Below, one piece after another: positions 11,677 through 25,600 of a stretch of DNA of 64,000 nucleotides. The stretch lies in the NCBI GenBank assembly GCA_022496185.1, contig WTXG01000016.1:372001-436000 (forward strand). The letters run 5' to 3'. Both the position numbers and the translations under genes were made by a program. Source of the stretch: Multifurca ochricompacta. Taxonomy: Eukaryota > Basidiomycota > Agaricomycetes > Russulales > Russulaceae. Every line of letters starts with the position of its first letter. Positions within the stretch are counted from its first letter, which is position 1. Under the pieces are notes generated by a model. The model ran no database searches and was not told the origin of the DNA. It saw only the letters and a list, made by a program, of their open reading frames with translations.

Positions 11677-12558
11677 TCCAAACGTCACACAAGAACCAAA
11701 TTCTCAAAATTATCTTACCCCCTTTTTGTTTTTTGTTTTTTGTTTTTCTTCACATCTACCATCAATTAAAAACAACTATTCTTTTCTCTCTTTTTTTTAT
11801 GGAACATCGGGATGATTCGCGTATTTAACTATGAGCGTGAGCATAACAGGAAAGAAATATGATGTGATGTGCATCGTTATTTCCGTGTACTATCCCATCA
11901 ATGAAACATCCGCGAAGTCCAGAAAGAAAACAGTTTATATATAAATTATAAATAAAAACCAAGAATGTCGGTGCCACGCCCGCCGCCCGCACACGGATTC
12001 TCTCTCTTTCACTTGGACGTATTTTTTTTTTCTTTCTTTCTTTCCTTCCTGTAGGAAAAACTTGAATACCAAAAAAAAAAGTTAAAAGTAAAAGTAAAAA
12101 AACTAACAAAAAAACAAAGAAAAAAAAAAATAAGTTAACGACGTTGACCCCTTTAATCATATATATACGGTACGGGAAAGTTTATACGACCCATTTTTTG
12201 CTTTGTGATGTTCGTCATCGACGGACGAAGTGAAGTGAGACAGAGGGTGAGAAAGAAAGAAAAGAGAAAATACGAGGGGTAAGTAAGTGACAGTACGGAA
12301 GAGATATAACAGAAAAACAGAAAGGCCGAAAAAAAAAAAAACAGGTTCTGGGGTGACTGGCGATCGACAATTGGCACGTTGGTGTGTGTTTATGTTGCAA
12401 GTGGATAGGTTATTTGGTGAGGGCAAGGGCAAGGGCGATGAAGGTGAGGTGATTGACAAACAAGGAGGCGAAGCGAGGACGAAGAGGACGAAAAAAAATC
12501 CACCAAGAGGAGTGAAAAAAAAAAAAAACATTCGAAAGCATATAAAAACGACGATAAA
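11677..12558. other. Intergenic region between convergent ILV6 and PDK1-like genes
   Basis: About 880 bp, very rich in A and T runs, with the pyrimidine and purine tracts expected of two 3' UTRs. No gene was recognised; the short ORFs are poly-Phe or poly-Lys artefacts of homopolymers. Confidence 0.5.
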
Positions 12559-15500
12559 TTATGTGTGTGCACAGCTGACAAAGTTGTGATTATTGTTATT
12601 CAAGCCACCGTTTGCCATGGTCGTATTGGATACCTTGCGCTCGTGGTTCCGCACGCCGTGTTGTTGCGCTTGTGGTTGTTGTCGCGGCTGTTGTTGTTGT
12701 TGTTGTTGTTGATGTTGCGGCATCTGTTGAAACGCCTCTGTGATGCGTTGCACCCACGCGTCAGCCAAGGCCTCAGTCTCGACGACAAAAAAGCCCGATT
12801 TGGCCGTCTATCATCCCAACACGTTAGCTCTCCTTTGACGCACTGGAGGGGGCGGCGGAGAGGGAAGGAGGAGGGAGAAGGGGGGGGGGAGGGGGAACAA
12901 GAAAGAGGAGAGAGATAGCACGCACGGTAAGCACCACAAACTCTTTTGCGCTCTTACGCTCCACGCCAGTGACCATCCCGCGGACCTCATCGCCCTTGGC
13001 GCGCTTCTCGCGGCTTAAATTTAACTGCACCTGCACCTGCGCCTCCCTTAGCCCAAACTCAGTCTTGACCCCTACGCCACGCCCGTTTTTAAGCGGTTTG
13101 AGACATAAGAGCCGGTGACTCGTCAATGCGAACTCGCGCACTTTCGGCTTGCGCTGCGATACGGGCAGCGGTAGCAGTAACCGTGACGTGCGTCGTTTCA
13201 ACGCTGTCTCTTCCACAGGCCCATGAAATGACATCGTCTCACCCGCTCCAAGCACAGATGCCCTGCAAAAAAAGAAGAGTAACAAGAGAGGAATCGTCGT
13301 GAATGAATGAGCGACATGAGGGAGAAAAAGCAAGGCGTACCAATCTGGCACCTCAGGCACTCCACGCGCTGGCGTCGGGCTCCTTGTACGCAGCCTGCCC
13401 CGGTGGATCCCCATCGCCTCGAGCGCGGCCCCAAGCTTCTCGACAGGACTGCCATCTGACGAGCTTGTCGCATACGAATCGCGCATCTCCCCACGCGGCA
13501 CGCGCAGCGGCGCACTCGATATCGGGGGTTGCTCCCCCGCTCCTCCCTCCCCACTTGCCCCGCCCGTCTCCGTGCTGGTACTTACAGGGCTATCCCGCTC
13601 CGCGTCTTTGTCTTTTTCCGGGCCAAGACCAGGACTAGGGCCAGAGCCGGAACCGAGACCAGGACCAGGACCAATGCCAAGACTGAGGCCAGTGCCCTCA
13701 CCCGCGCCCGTACCTGTATTCTTCGAGACCCCGTCAATCCCGGGCAACGCGAAGTGTATCCCATAGTTCCCACTGACAGTCGCGTCTGTGCTGGTACTGC
13801 GATCGCTACGTGAGCTCTCAACGTCTGCACCAGCAGCCACCACGGCATCAACTGAATCCACGCCCTCGAGAGCCTCTGCCAGGGGCAGCGCTTCGCGTGC
13901 ATAATCGGGGATCTCGCCATGTGGGCCAATCTCTTCGGGTGGTATGGCGGGCGGCGACACATACACCTGCGCGTCGGGTGCCCACTCGATCCCATCGTCC
14001 CCTGGCACCCGGGAGCGCAGATGCGTATGGGAATTGCCGTGTGGGCCTTCTGCGCTCCCGCCTTCCTCATCCTCGTCATCGCTTCCATCCGGGCCGCCAA
14101 CGAGCTCATCCCACGCTGCCCCCACGTCGTCCCATTCATCAGCAGGCACTGGATCGCGCCGTACAAGTCCCGTCTCCAGTGGTGGTGCCGGGTCATCCCA
14201 GAGTGTCTCCCATCGTATACTCGTGAAGAATGAATGCCCGCGCAATGCATCCATTGAGTGTACGCTCCCAGAGGGACCTGCACCCAATCGCTCCAACGGA
14301 TCCCGCATCTGAGTCGCAACACGTAAGTCATACCTACAAAATAGATAATTCATGGAGGTCAAAGCTCACCAGGAGGCGCCGCACAAGGTCCGCAGCTTCT
14401 GGGTCGAAGCCTCAGGAAAGGTGTAGTCGAGTTGCTTAATCTTTTGCCATGTCAGATACTCGGACAACCCTTGGAACGCGAATCGACCAGCGATCATCTG
14501 GTATAGCACACAACCCAAAGCCCATAAGTCTGAGCTATACCACAGGTGCAATTAGCGAGACTACGAGCCCCAGCCGCCGAAGGAAGGAACACACACCTCT
14601 TACTCGTCTCGTTCGCCTCGAGCAACTCGGGTGAGACATATTGAGCGGTACCAACAAACGTCTTGGTCGCACGCTCGGCTAAGATACAAAGTGAGGCCTT
14701 TTCGCTGGAGATAGAACAAGAAAGAAACGGACGTGGGACATCGATTAACTTTCCAGTTCCAAAGTCCGTAATTTTGATCCGAAAGTCATCGTCCAGCAAT
14801 AGGTTTTCCGGTTTCAGGTCGCTGGTAACGGGATCAGCAGAACAGAGAAAAGAAAGGACACAGCACGTGCGCACCGGTGAATGACGCCACGTTGATGCAT
14901 GTAGTCGAGGGCATCAACAGCTGTGCAACATAATAACGCGCGCAAGCTGTTGATAGGGAACCCATTCGTGAAATTCGACTTTGGAGTTCGCCATTGCGCG
15001 CAAGGTCAAGCACAAAGTCTGGATGACGCGTTAGCAAGTAGCTCAGGACCCTTGTCAAACGAGGAAGAATGTGCGTCTCCAAAGGGATACGTATAAGACT
15101 CGCGATGACCTCAGGAAAGTGACGAACATCGTGCCAAAGTGGCGCGAATTTTATTTTCAGGAGGAAGATGCGAGGATCGGACCGCATGCCCGTGAGGGTG
15201 AAGACACGGGTATGGAAGGGTCGTCGCTCGACGAGGCCTAAGAAGGCAGTATTGGAGCAAGAGTTACGGAACGTGCGGCAAGGGCAGCGGGGGTCTGGCA
15301 GGGTCACAAGCCAACAGAATGGCCATGCCGAACCGACCGCAGTCGCGATCTTCCCCCTGAGAGGCGAAACGAAAAGGGAAAGAGTAAGCTCACAGAGACT
15401 CCAATCATCCTGGAATGCCCAATGCAAGCGCACGATACCCGGATGGCCGGAGCCAAGGCGAACGAGGGTATTTTTTTCTGAGAGGGCAGTGTGAAGCTTG

Positions 15501-15983
15501 TTGTTGCGCTTGAGATGACCCTTGTCAAGCACTTTGATCGCGTATTCCTGTTTCGTTGCACGGTGCGTGCCATGAATCACCTGTATGTAATGGGTAGCGT
15601 GTAAGCAAGGCGGTGCATTACTTAGGGCAACATGAAACGCACGGTAGAGTAAGATCCTTCACCAAGGACATCGCCAAATTCGAAGTCTTCTGCGCTGAGA
15701 CGACCGTTTGCTGAGCTACTGCGAGATTGGATTTTGAGTTGGCACGAGAGCGGCCTGAAGGTGATTCTGGATGCTGATCTGCGATACCAAGCTCACGAGT
15801 GATATACGCTGGGGGACGAGATGCTTTTGGAGTTGGGGGACCGCCTGGACTTCTCGAGCGAGGGGACGAGAAGGTCCGTACTGGGCGGGGACGAGCGGGA
15901 AGGACTAGAGAGACGGTTGAACTGGAGGAAGAGGAGGAGGATATGACAGAAGCATTTCGGCTGAGGTCAGCGAGTGAAGGCAT
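12559..15983 (-). CDS. PDK1/Pkh-type AGC kinase with C-terminal PH-like domain
   Basis: Master kinase that phosphorylates activation loops of other AGC kinases, acting at membranes. Exons on the minus strand: 15983..15788, 15710..15643, 15580..15394, 15018..14875, 14821..14594, 14534..14370, 14308..13341, 13262..12926 and 12807..12559. Kinase motifs: LGEGSYSTV, YAIKVLDKGHL, RDLKPENLLL, DFGTGKLID, TFVGTAQYVSPELL (PDK1 signature), SSDLWALGCVLYQM and RDPLERLGAG. A linker of about 300 aa is rich in Gly/Pro/Ser/Asp with an imperfect GP/GS repeat. The PH-like domain reads REFALTSHRLLCLK and ends with a helix ADAWVQRITEAFQQ. A poly-Gln tract follows. Exon lengths total 2542 nt, two short of a codon multiple. 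The two missing bases fall at about 14919 (inside AQL|VDAL) and 14410 (inside FPE|GFDP). The start at 15983 is the first ATG in frame and is tentative. Confidence 0.85.
15019..15393 (-). other. 375-nt intron of the PDK1-like gene, open in frame
   Basis: Starts GTGAGC and ends CATCCAG. Removing it joins DDWSL to YFVLDLARNGEL, the contiguous arrangement of PDK1 kinases, so it is best read as an intron. It is five to seven times longer than the other introns of this gene, is a multiple of three, and has no in-frame stop, so retention would add 125 residues. I recognise no domain in that translation. Confidence 0.6.
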
Positions 15984-18900
15984 ATGAGGTGGAAATTCTG
16001 GAGGAGTTGGGGTTCGACTGTGATCATGTCTGGGTTGAAGACACAACCGTAATCGGGAGTGAAATGAGGATCGGAAATTGTAGGAGTTGAGGGAGATGAA
16101 ACCGAAATCAAAGGAAGGGGGAGAAGTGGTGGGGAAATGAGAGTCACTTTGCCACTTGAGGAGTATAGGAAGATCACGTGATGATATCGGTCAGTCTTGG
16201 TCGTTTGGTCGTTTAAACGAATCGACTCGACTTAAAAAAACTTTAACGGTAGTGTTGGTGGGGTGGGTAAAGGTAAGTTGATAGAAGAATAAAGGTTGTA
16301 AGAATGTGTGTAAAAAGTAAGAGTAAAAGTAAAAGTTTTAAGGGGGTAGGAGTTTGTTAGTTTAGTAGTCAGTATAAAGCCATCGGCCTAGAAAAAAATA
16401 TATGAAAATATGAAAATCCGGACCGAGACGAGACACACACGCTCTAGACTCACTTGCTTTTCCTCCTCCAACACTTCTCTCTCTCTTTTTTACCGGCCCC
16501 GGTCGAGACCCCTCCATTTCAGCCACCCTCAATCAGTATATGCAGGCAGGGCAGCGGGATACTCAGGATTCAGGACTCAGGGCTAACCTTCCCTATTATT
16601 TAGATTCATTACTTGAATTGATTCAATCCAAACAAGTCAGTTTCAACCCCATCTCCTGTCCTGCCTTGGCCCGGTTCGGTACCTTTGCGGAATGCGTGTA
16701 CGGGTTGACACCTCGGATTCTGTCAACACCGAAACCGAACATGAAACGGCGTCACATTCATTTATAACGGCATTTTCATTTTCTCTCCCCAACGGTAGGG
16801 CGTTGATGCATGATGTCAAACTTCTCCAGACTACCCCGCACCTTAATCCCTTACAAGTCCATCGATTGCGTTCAAAGTCGAGTATTGTTACTACTAACGC
16901 ACTGAGCCTCCGAGCCTCTGATATGCTATGAGTCCCGTGTGCTGGAATGTGGATGACAAAGTAACTTCCACCCCCCTTGGAGCAATAGCAAATACGTGTC
17001 CCCCGATTGTCATGAGCACCTTTATATATAAGGACTTTACCCGATTCAGTATAGTATAAAGTATAACTACTTTGTCACTATCGCCTGATGACGAACGGCC
17101 TACCAAGCCAACACGTGTGAGTGTTTTCGGCTGTCTCTGGCGTGATATTTATAAACGCAAAAGTTATGTTCGTTCACTCATCAAGGCAGTGCGCAGTAAG
17201 CAACCAAGAAAACCTCTTTAGTCGCGAGGCCGCATTGTCATTCGTAGGCCCGATCCTCTACCCCCTTTTTGCCAACTGACCGGCATATTAGTGGCGTCAT
17301 TTTCAAGCGAAACGCCAGCCGCCAAAAATTTTGATTGATGACGTGGGAATGTCACGTCATGTCCCTGCGCGGGCTTGTGCGCTCCTTCAAAGCTTGTCAC
17401 TCAGGAACAGCTTAGACGAAAGCGCCTGTTTATGAATGCATGCTAACGCTGGGAGTGCGTTCACTTCTTTGCATCATCCTCCTCCCCCCCACAAACAACG
17501 GGAAGCGCGGTTTTTTAAGCGTGTTTCAACGTATGGTACAATGGTGAAAGATTGACACGACGCACTTGTCCGCCTGAAATCCTTTCATCAAAGTTGAGCC
17601 GCATCATGACCGCTTACATGCATTAACGTTGTGGACTGGCAAAAAATTTAATGCGCCGCACCTGAACAATTTTCACGACTGTCATAGCCACCATCCCCAT
17701 CACTCTTCCGTGGGTTGTGTGCCATCACCAAAGTACAGGGGCACTTGGCACGCCGGCCGGATTTTCATAGGTCAAATTTCTCAATCCCCCCCTCCCCCCC
17801 AAATGATTTCGGACCATAAACGCCGTCTTCACCCATATCTTATACTCTGCACCCCGCACCTTTCTCCATGACCTTATTTCCGCAGCTGCTCGGACGCTAA
17901 GATTGCGCCCTGTAGGCTCCAGTCAGATGAGGTCACAAATGCAGCATGGTCCTGTGCAAAGCATGTCACACTAGTCACACTACACTCACTCACCCACATA
18001 ACAAAATCCAAATACCTGATCCGAGGATGCCGTGATGTCCTCCGCATAAGCCATCGCCCCCCCCCCCCCCCGAGCCCGCAGAAAGCGGTACCGCTCCAAA
18101 ATCCGTGCATACGTACAACACCTCAAGGCAAGCAAAGGCCGGTGTAACTTATTGTATACTCGCACGGGTAGAGAACATCACATGGGCCTAAGGTAAAGTG
18201 GGTGACGCCTGACATGGCGCCCATGTTGTGCCCCCAGGGCCGAGCGGCCACGTTCACTGTACTCCCAGCTGCCGCGATTTTCTGTACGTCTCAGTCATTA
18301 TGTGTGTTATTCATACAGTTCTCCCTGAAGAAAGTGTCGTATCAGCATTGGTGCGCGCAGCTACACTACGTATAAAGAAAAAAGCCCACGCTACGGATGG
18401 CTGGGGTTGATGTAATTGTGACTATGTGTGGCTCCCATCGTACCTTGCTGCTGCCGTACGTAAACTGCCAGTTGGCATGTAGGTAGGTAACCCGAGGATC
18501 CCAAGGCAACCTATTTCTAACTCTCATGCTCGAGGCTTTTCTCAGCGTTAATTTTTTTCTTATCGGAGTCTCTTGCAATGTGTATACACCATGATATGCA
18601 CCATATACATTGTCTTTTTTTTTTAACCCCCCCCCCTTTTTTTTTCCTTTTTTTTCGACTTATTCCTAGTTTGTTTGAATTGTATCATTATATCATTGGC
18701 CATCAAGGGCAAAGGCCTTGCGAGAAAGACCTGACGGGGAGGGAACGAACACTATTTGCGTCCCCCCCCTTAGTCTGAAAGACCAAGAACATCAGGACTT
18801 GGAAGGTGGAAGGTGATACCTGGCAAGATAGGCCTCACCGAAAGCGCAATGTTCAGGCATTGTCACCTCCAAGGAGAGAGACAGAGAGAACGGATGCTCA

Positions 18901-19402
18901 CAAGCATGATATGGATATGGAATAAAGGTCACATCCATCCTAAAGGTGCCTTATGTTTCAATGTTTCGTGGCTCCGTGACTCCCAAAATCAAAAGGCCAA
19001 AAAAAAAAAACCTGCATCCGCCTAAGAGTTGTAATCCGACGCAGAAGTTATGAATCCAAAAATGGAAATATCCATCCATTTTTACCCGCCGTTGTCTTTC
19101 CCACGTGAGATAATTATGCAACGACGCCGAACGATGCACGCGCATTCGTGCGTGTGCCGCATAAGAATCATCCCCCGCGTAAAGTGTGCATTCATCATTC
19201 ATTCATTGATGGTATGGTACGGATCCGCCCAGCGTGCATTCTATCTCCAGTTTTGTTCGTGACCGTGTTTCAAAGTGACGAGTCACGTTAACCCTGCCCT
19301 CCACCTTACAATGCGAGAGGCTCTTCGGCGAGCTACCAAATTGCAGGTGGGGAATCTCCCGACGTCCAATAAGCGAAGTTTGTCTATTTTAAATATTCAT
19401 CA
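15984..19402. other. Promoter of the PDK1-like gene and start of a gene-poor region
   Basis: Up to about 16500 the sequence has features of a 5' region for the minus-strand kinase gene: pyrimidine or purine tracts and AT-rich stretches. From about 16500 to 19400 I find no ORF with recognisable motifs; the short ORFs are scattered over all frames. There are C runs at 18059-18070 and 18627-18635 and a TC-rich tract near 16475-16490. Confidence 0.4.
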
Positions 19403-19660
19403 TGATGACCGCAGCTGAGGTTAAATAAGCGCTATCTAGTTATGGATGCATGATATTAGTATCTTTACCTAAACGGGTAGGGGTAGCAAGTGTTACACAC
19501 CTAGTAAAGATGATCCAAGTAGACACTCACATCAATTATGAAGAAAGAAGTGAAGATACAAGAGAAAGTGTCCTTAAAGAGTGTGCTGTGCTACGGTCAT
19601 AAAGAAGGATTGTAGATGAGTGAAATTATAGTTTACACCTCTGATCCGGTCCGGCCTACC
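19403..19660 (-). mobile_element. Decayed solo LTR related to the copia element at 50.5-62.9 kb
   Basis: Resembles the 411-bp copia LTRs in the same order. It has GCAGCTGAGGTTA(A)ATAAGC near 19411, a TTTACCTAAACGGGTAG block near 19466, a GTAAAGATGATC..AGT..ACACTCAC stretch near 19505, a GTCCTTAAAGAGTGTG block near 19570, GGTCATAAAG near 19595 and CTCTGATCCGGTCCGGCC near 19640. Several internal parts are missing or changed, so it is older than the intact pair. No coding part of an element adjoins it. Strand is given as the sense of the parent element. Confidence 0.75.
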
Positions 19661-22600
19661 TTCCATCACTCCTGCTTGTTGATGGCTGCACTCATCCAAG
19701 TGATTCAAACCAGCGCAAACAAAAATAATTCTAATCACTTAGCTTTCATTCTCATTAGCTAACTGAAACTTATGTAAGACTTGGCGTTCACCTGGTCTGT
19801 GTCCCACCTACGCGACTCTGAAGCGCAGAAGGATGCAGTCGCACGCAAACTAGCCATGCATGCATGAAATAAAATCCACCCCTCTTTCTAGGGTGCGCGA
19901 GGCCTTCACTGTAGCATATTGCCGCGATATTGCACGCAAAAAACGCGCTTATGAAAACTGGGCTACAGACTGGCTAGCCGACAGGAGAAGACGACCGCAT
20001 GACCACGCCTCCATCCGCACCCACTCCCTTACCAGACGGACCTAACCTAACAGCAAAATCACCCTCTTTTCATCGCCACAACAGAAACTGGAGGTAAAAA
20101 CAACAACAACAACAAAAAAAAGTCAACTCTATACACGATACACAACCTCCACAGGCTGTAAGGTGGGTTGTCAGACATGCATTCGTAAGCGACTACACAC
20201 AACGATTTCGGCCAGATATTCCTTGCGATGAGCTCACATGCCCCCATGTGACGCCACATCACCACACTTCATGGAATACATCTTTTTCCACTGCATATGG
20301 AATATAAATTGAATACCTTTTTAAAAGAAATCAGATGATAGCTCGTTGAGTGCCACCAGAGGGTTCCAATATCCGCTTGTGGGGCAAAAAAAAAAAGTGT
20401 CACAGGTATGCGGACGGTTGAATGGGTGTTTCTAATGGTCATCTCTTTGGACTCCGGCTGAATAGTTGGCCAAGACCGCAGCCCAATAAAAACCGGTACG
20501 CGAGAAAGAAAATGCTCGATATGTAGTGCATGCTTTGAGCCCTTGAAATATGAGAGGCTTGATGATGGTGAGTGAAAATGTTGCGATAGTCTTTCACGTG
20601 ACTGGTGACTTCAGGGCTAGGCTAGACCACGTATGCAAGATCGACCCGCATCGACGCCCCATAAAAACGTGTGGCTGGGCAATTTAGGGCCCACTATCGT
20701 CACTTTTTTTCAAATCGCCTCAGGGGTCTCTTTGTGGATTTTTGGAAAATAACGGTTCCGTTCATCCATAAGGCTGATCCGCCTTCACATGGGCCTTGGC
20801 CACAAAGACGAGAAGAAAAAAAAAAAAACAGTGCCAAAAGTAAACACTTCGTGGGCATTGGAAATCAGGATGCAGTGGTTGGATTTACCCGCACTTCTGT
20901 CGCTCAGCTTTCGCTACTCTACGCCGCCACTGATCATTTCACTCTCAATATTACTCTTTCCTGGGAGGCTTGCACGATTTATATCCTCATCTGGATGGCT
21001 ACAAAGCTCTTTCTACATCGGTCACTTTGATTTTCTTCGTTTTCTTTTAAACGTCCATCTTACTTGAAACTCGTGATTTTCTATCTGCACCTTCCTCTCC
21101 CACACTCCCTCTGTACTATTGCCCAAGGAAGAGCGGCTCTGGTAGAGGAGTGACTGAACGTTGTGGTCCCTTCAAATGGACGAGTGTTGCTGTAAAACCT
21201 CTTCTGAGATTGATAGCATAGTAATATATCAAACCTGCACGAGGATTTTGCCGATTACTTGGCGATATCAGTGCCAGCCTATTTTTGGTCCCTGGGTTGA
21301 TTGATGCCGTTTCTGCGTAGACGTAGATGTGGATGTAGATTACTTGCTTTTGGTTTTACACACACTTTCATTTACCGGGTACCTTCAGCTACCGGACTTC
21401 TGAGGTGGTATATTTGAAGCAGAAAAAAAATAATATGCACGTAGTAGCCTCAGTTCCCGTGCTTGCACGCGTGCAGGTTTACTGAGATGAGATATCAATT
21501 TACAATGCGATAGAATGGCTCGTCTTCTGCACTGGTAGGTACACATGTAGTGGTTTTGCTGAGCTTGGGTCATTTTCCGTACGGGACACGCCGATTAGCT
21601 GCTCAATAATTAAGGACTGCAAACCCCTTCAGTTGAGACTCCCTGTCTGTCGCCTGACGAGAGCACTGCAACAGAGCCTGACATGAGTTCAGGTCCTTGG
21701 ACGTCTCTGGCGACAGTGTCAAATGTCGAAAGACATAAATGATGGATTGTGATGCCTGTGCTTGCACTGGAATGGACAAAAATAATTGACAGTTACACGT
21801 CACTTTTTTTTTTTTTAATCTCCTTCGGTTATTGTTGACCTACTTAAGAATTAATTCCCCATTACCACCTCAGGGGCAGAATAATATCGACCCCACGTTG
21901 GCCATTGATAAATGATAAACATGACGAATGATTGATGGCATGATTGAACCATATGACACCAATTCCTTATCCCTGGAAAGTATGCGAATGACGATGTTTG
22001 AAGCAGTTTTACTTTTTTGATATGCGTAGGAAACAAAGTCATTGACGGATACCCAGCCTTTTTTTTTTTTTCTTCTTCTGATCATTTGATGCACCTTGCG
22101 CTAATATGATAATGAGGGCAACAACCAACTCGATACACTAGCCACGATCGACGCAAGTCAGGTACCCATTGTTTATCACGAAGGGACAAGATTCACTCCA
22201 ACTCCACTCTTGGACTCATAGGGCAACATCAGCTCCGACCCGACTACTGTGAGCGAAATTTCAAACCGGATGATAGTCGCAGCGGGGGGGGAAGTCGCAT
22301 GTGACGATGGCTCATCTGCTTTCATTGCAAAGTATCACGATAAATGTCAAAACCTTACTACGGCTAGAGGATAGGCCATTAAATTTGGTCTGTTCGCACC
22401 CAAATTCTTTTTTTTTTTTTTTTTTCTGGCTGGCTGTCGAAAGGAAATTAGTTGAGAAATATAGGAAAGATCAAACATAAGACCTCGGCCAACATCACCT
22501 CTCGCTTCTTCGACACGAGTGACAGTTACTTGATCCGAGACGGATCACGGAAATGCTGCTAACGCATGGCCCAGAGTTTGAATACAAGGTTAATCGCCTC

Positions 22601-25600
22601 GCTTCTCACAGCGCAATTATCGATCAGATAACAGGCACAGGTGACGGACGGTCAGAAGCGAATAGTATGGAAACAACTGTTCGTAATGGTTGTCTTCGTT
22701 GTTTATGTTTTCAGGTGAAACCTTAAATAGTCACATCATTAGGCTTCTCACCGTCACTGGGAGGAATCCTTATTTTTTTTTTTTCCCGTTTTCAATCAGA
22801 GTGTTGAGCACGCGAAGAAGAATCAGAGAAGGCGGGGAGGGGCGGGGGTGGGGGGATGGACGGAATGAGGAGCCGTATAGAGACCGAAATCGTAATAAAT
22901 AATCTCCGTTGCGAGTTGATCTACCACGTAGACGTACCCCCGCTTGCGGAGATGACTAGAGTGAAAGGGAACGCGCGGCCTTGTCTTCGGGGGAAAGAGT
23001 TGTCCACGCATTTGAGGTAGCTATCGCGGGATGTAATCTGGATTTATGAGTAACTTGGCGATCGTTGGATATCTTTTACTGACTTGGTAGGACTACTCTC
23101 CATCCGGTGTCGATCTCAGCGGGGGTCGGGAGGGGAGGGTGCCGTAAAATGTCTAGGGTGTCTGGTTAGAGATAAGATGTACACGTGAGGAAGACACTCA
23201 CGGAAGACAACGGTTAGCACTGAACGAATTGAGAAAGTCCTAGCTTTCGCTTTAAAAAAGGATTCACACCCTCAAAGAGTTGTATTGTCAACCCAGACAA
23301 CTCTGGGGACCTGCTCTTGTAATTTTCGTCTAATCAGTCGCGGTCATCAACAGTCTATTGGATGAGAGGAGCAGTAATACGATCGATGTCAATCCTTGCA
23401 CCTGGGGCATAAAGATCTCAGATGAGCTCGTCCAATCTCCCATGCTCTCTCCAGGAGAAAGCGTTGTCATTTAGTAGCTTGCTAGTCCAAGTCCAATAGT
23501 ACTCACTCATGTCCTGGCTCGTGGAGGACGTTTATGCTCCCGAGATCCTGGACAATAGGCGCGGTTAGCGCGTTCGTTTGTACATCGCTATGTTGTGTTG
23601 ACCATCTTCGTTCAGCGGCCTTAAAAACCTCGGTTTCCTTCTTAGTCCACCAGGCCCACTAACGGGAGGCCAGACTTTGCGTGGGTTTTTCAGCTCGCAC
23701 CGCCAGGACGAAAAAAAAAAAATGAAGCTGAGTTTGAGAGTTGGGGGGAGACAGGAGCGTACTTGCTAAGGCAAAAGGTTGCAAGCCGCACACTAGAAAT
23801 TCAAAAAAAAAAAAAAGAAACCGGTACCCTACGTTATTCCTCCCATGTCATTCTAACAGCGTCAGAGGAGGAACAAAGGATCTGAAATGGGAGACGAAAG
23901 TTGAGTGAGCAACCTATATCGCCCCACATAGACTACAGGTTTTCGCGAATGGGAACTCGAGCCATGACAGGCTGTTGATACACTGTATCTATCTCAAATG
24001 ACTTATGGGCCTGCAACGGGAGCTCTGCGGCGCAGTGCGCAATGGCAACCGTGTCTGTCAGGACAAATACAAATTCGTGGACGTGCCAAGATTGAGTGTG
24101 GTAGCCCATAGGTGGTGCGAGCACAGTTGCACAGAGGGAGAGAGAGAGATTCCCTTAACGAAAGAGTGAGCGGCATTCCTAAGCATTAAATATGTGGTGC
24201 CCACGGTTTGACGTACGGAAAAGAAGTGCATTCCAGGAAATCCTAGCAAAATATTTGCAGGTCTAGCCACCAGGCCACCAAAAATCGGTGATGGAAACCA
24301 GCGCCACCCTCGTCAATCTGGTAACCGTTCACCGCTTCCCTCACTGATGATTTTTCAAAAGCAACCGATGATTCGATGGGCACCCCGTCAAAGAGAAGTT
24401 CGCTCCAAAGGCCGTAAGATCTATTCATGAAGCCTGGAAACATCATATGCGCATGTGTGTGGGACAAGAAAAACAAGAGATGGCTCTTTTGGGTCATGTT
24501 GGATGAACAGACGCACCGAGAAGCCTGCAAAACCTTGTAATCCTTCCCAGATACATAAGGTTGACACAAAACAAGAAGAAACCTTGTGGGTATCCCTACT
24601 GCGCAACAGAGATCCCAACCAAGCATAACATCGGAGCAATGGCATGGTAATTTGATGTTGATGCATCTCATGCATGCCGAACCCGAACAAAGGACCTGAG
24701 CCCAAGAATAATGTCACGCGATGACGTCGAGCTCGCACGCGATACACATGCACTATCACGTGATGATTTATGGCTGTATTGTGTTTGTGATGATACGTTA
24801 ATGGCTGCATTCCGGGTGGCCACAACATGTACGCACCATGGGAGATACCGCTACTACGTGGTGGTCATATGCTTTTTCTTTGATATACTCCACAACATGC
24901 CGATCACCGGCAAGGGGAGCACAAGTCCGGGAGGAAATTTGGTTAAACGTGTGACAACAACTCAGATTACATTGATCCGAGTGATCCATGCACACATGGA
25001 AGTATAATATCACATATTATCCCAAAATCCACGGAGCTGCTGGCGTTACATTAGGCGTAATGCGCCCTTCCCTTTTTCGCTATGGCGTAAGCGGCAAAGA
25101 GCCCCTTCTCCCGACCTTGTGGTCTTGCGCCCATGGTGGCGTGACATGCTGAATATGTGTGGCTGTGAGACGAGACGAGACAACAAGAGAGACTTAGCTG
25201 ATTTAGGCAGTAGGCGGCTCCAAATTACTCACACCACCTTTCTCGGGAGCTCGGGAGCCAATTTAATTAACTCAAGCGGATCTGGCCATTATTGGATTTG
25301 GATGCAAGCTGGATGCAATAGAGAGAAAAAGGGGGGTAGCCTGCACTCAACGCTCGAACGGAAATTAGTGGACGCCGCGGCACTGCCGAGTCAATCAAAA
25401 AACAGAGGCAGAGTCTGATAAACAGATAGCTGTGAAGGGACGCGACCGACCCAACCCTGCAGTGGTGCAACGCGCGCCGCGTGATAAGTCTCAGATACAA
25501 TTAGGATAAGAGTGAGGTGATCCAGAGCCAGAGAGACCTGCGATCTAAATAAAGATTAGTTCCAGTTCAAAAATAGTCAGACAACAAGGGCGAAGCGGAA

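Noticed and set aside
12157..12581. Poly-Phe ORFs on the minus strand
   Set aside because: Produced by A/T homopolymers in the 3' intergenic region.
13303..14312. Several long ORFs opposite the PDK1-like linker
   Set aside because: Overlapping frames created by GC-rich repeat coding sequence; no family motif.
14703..14744. A 42-nt intron in the PDK1-like gene after GKLID
   Set aside because: Shorter than other introns and in frame, so both readings are possible; left as coding.
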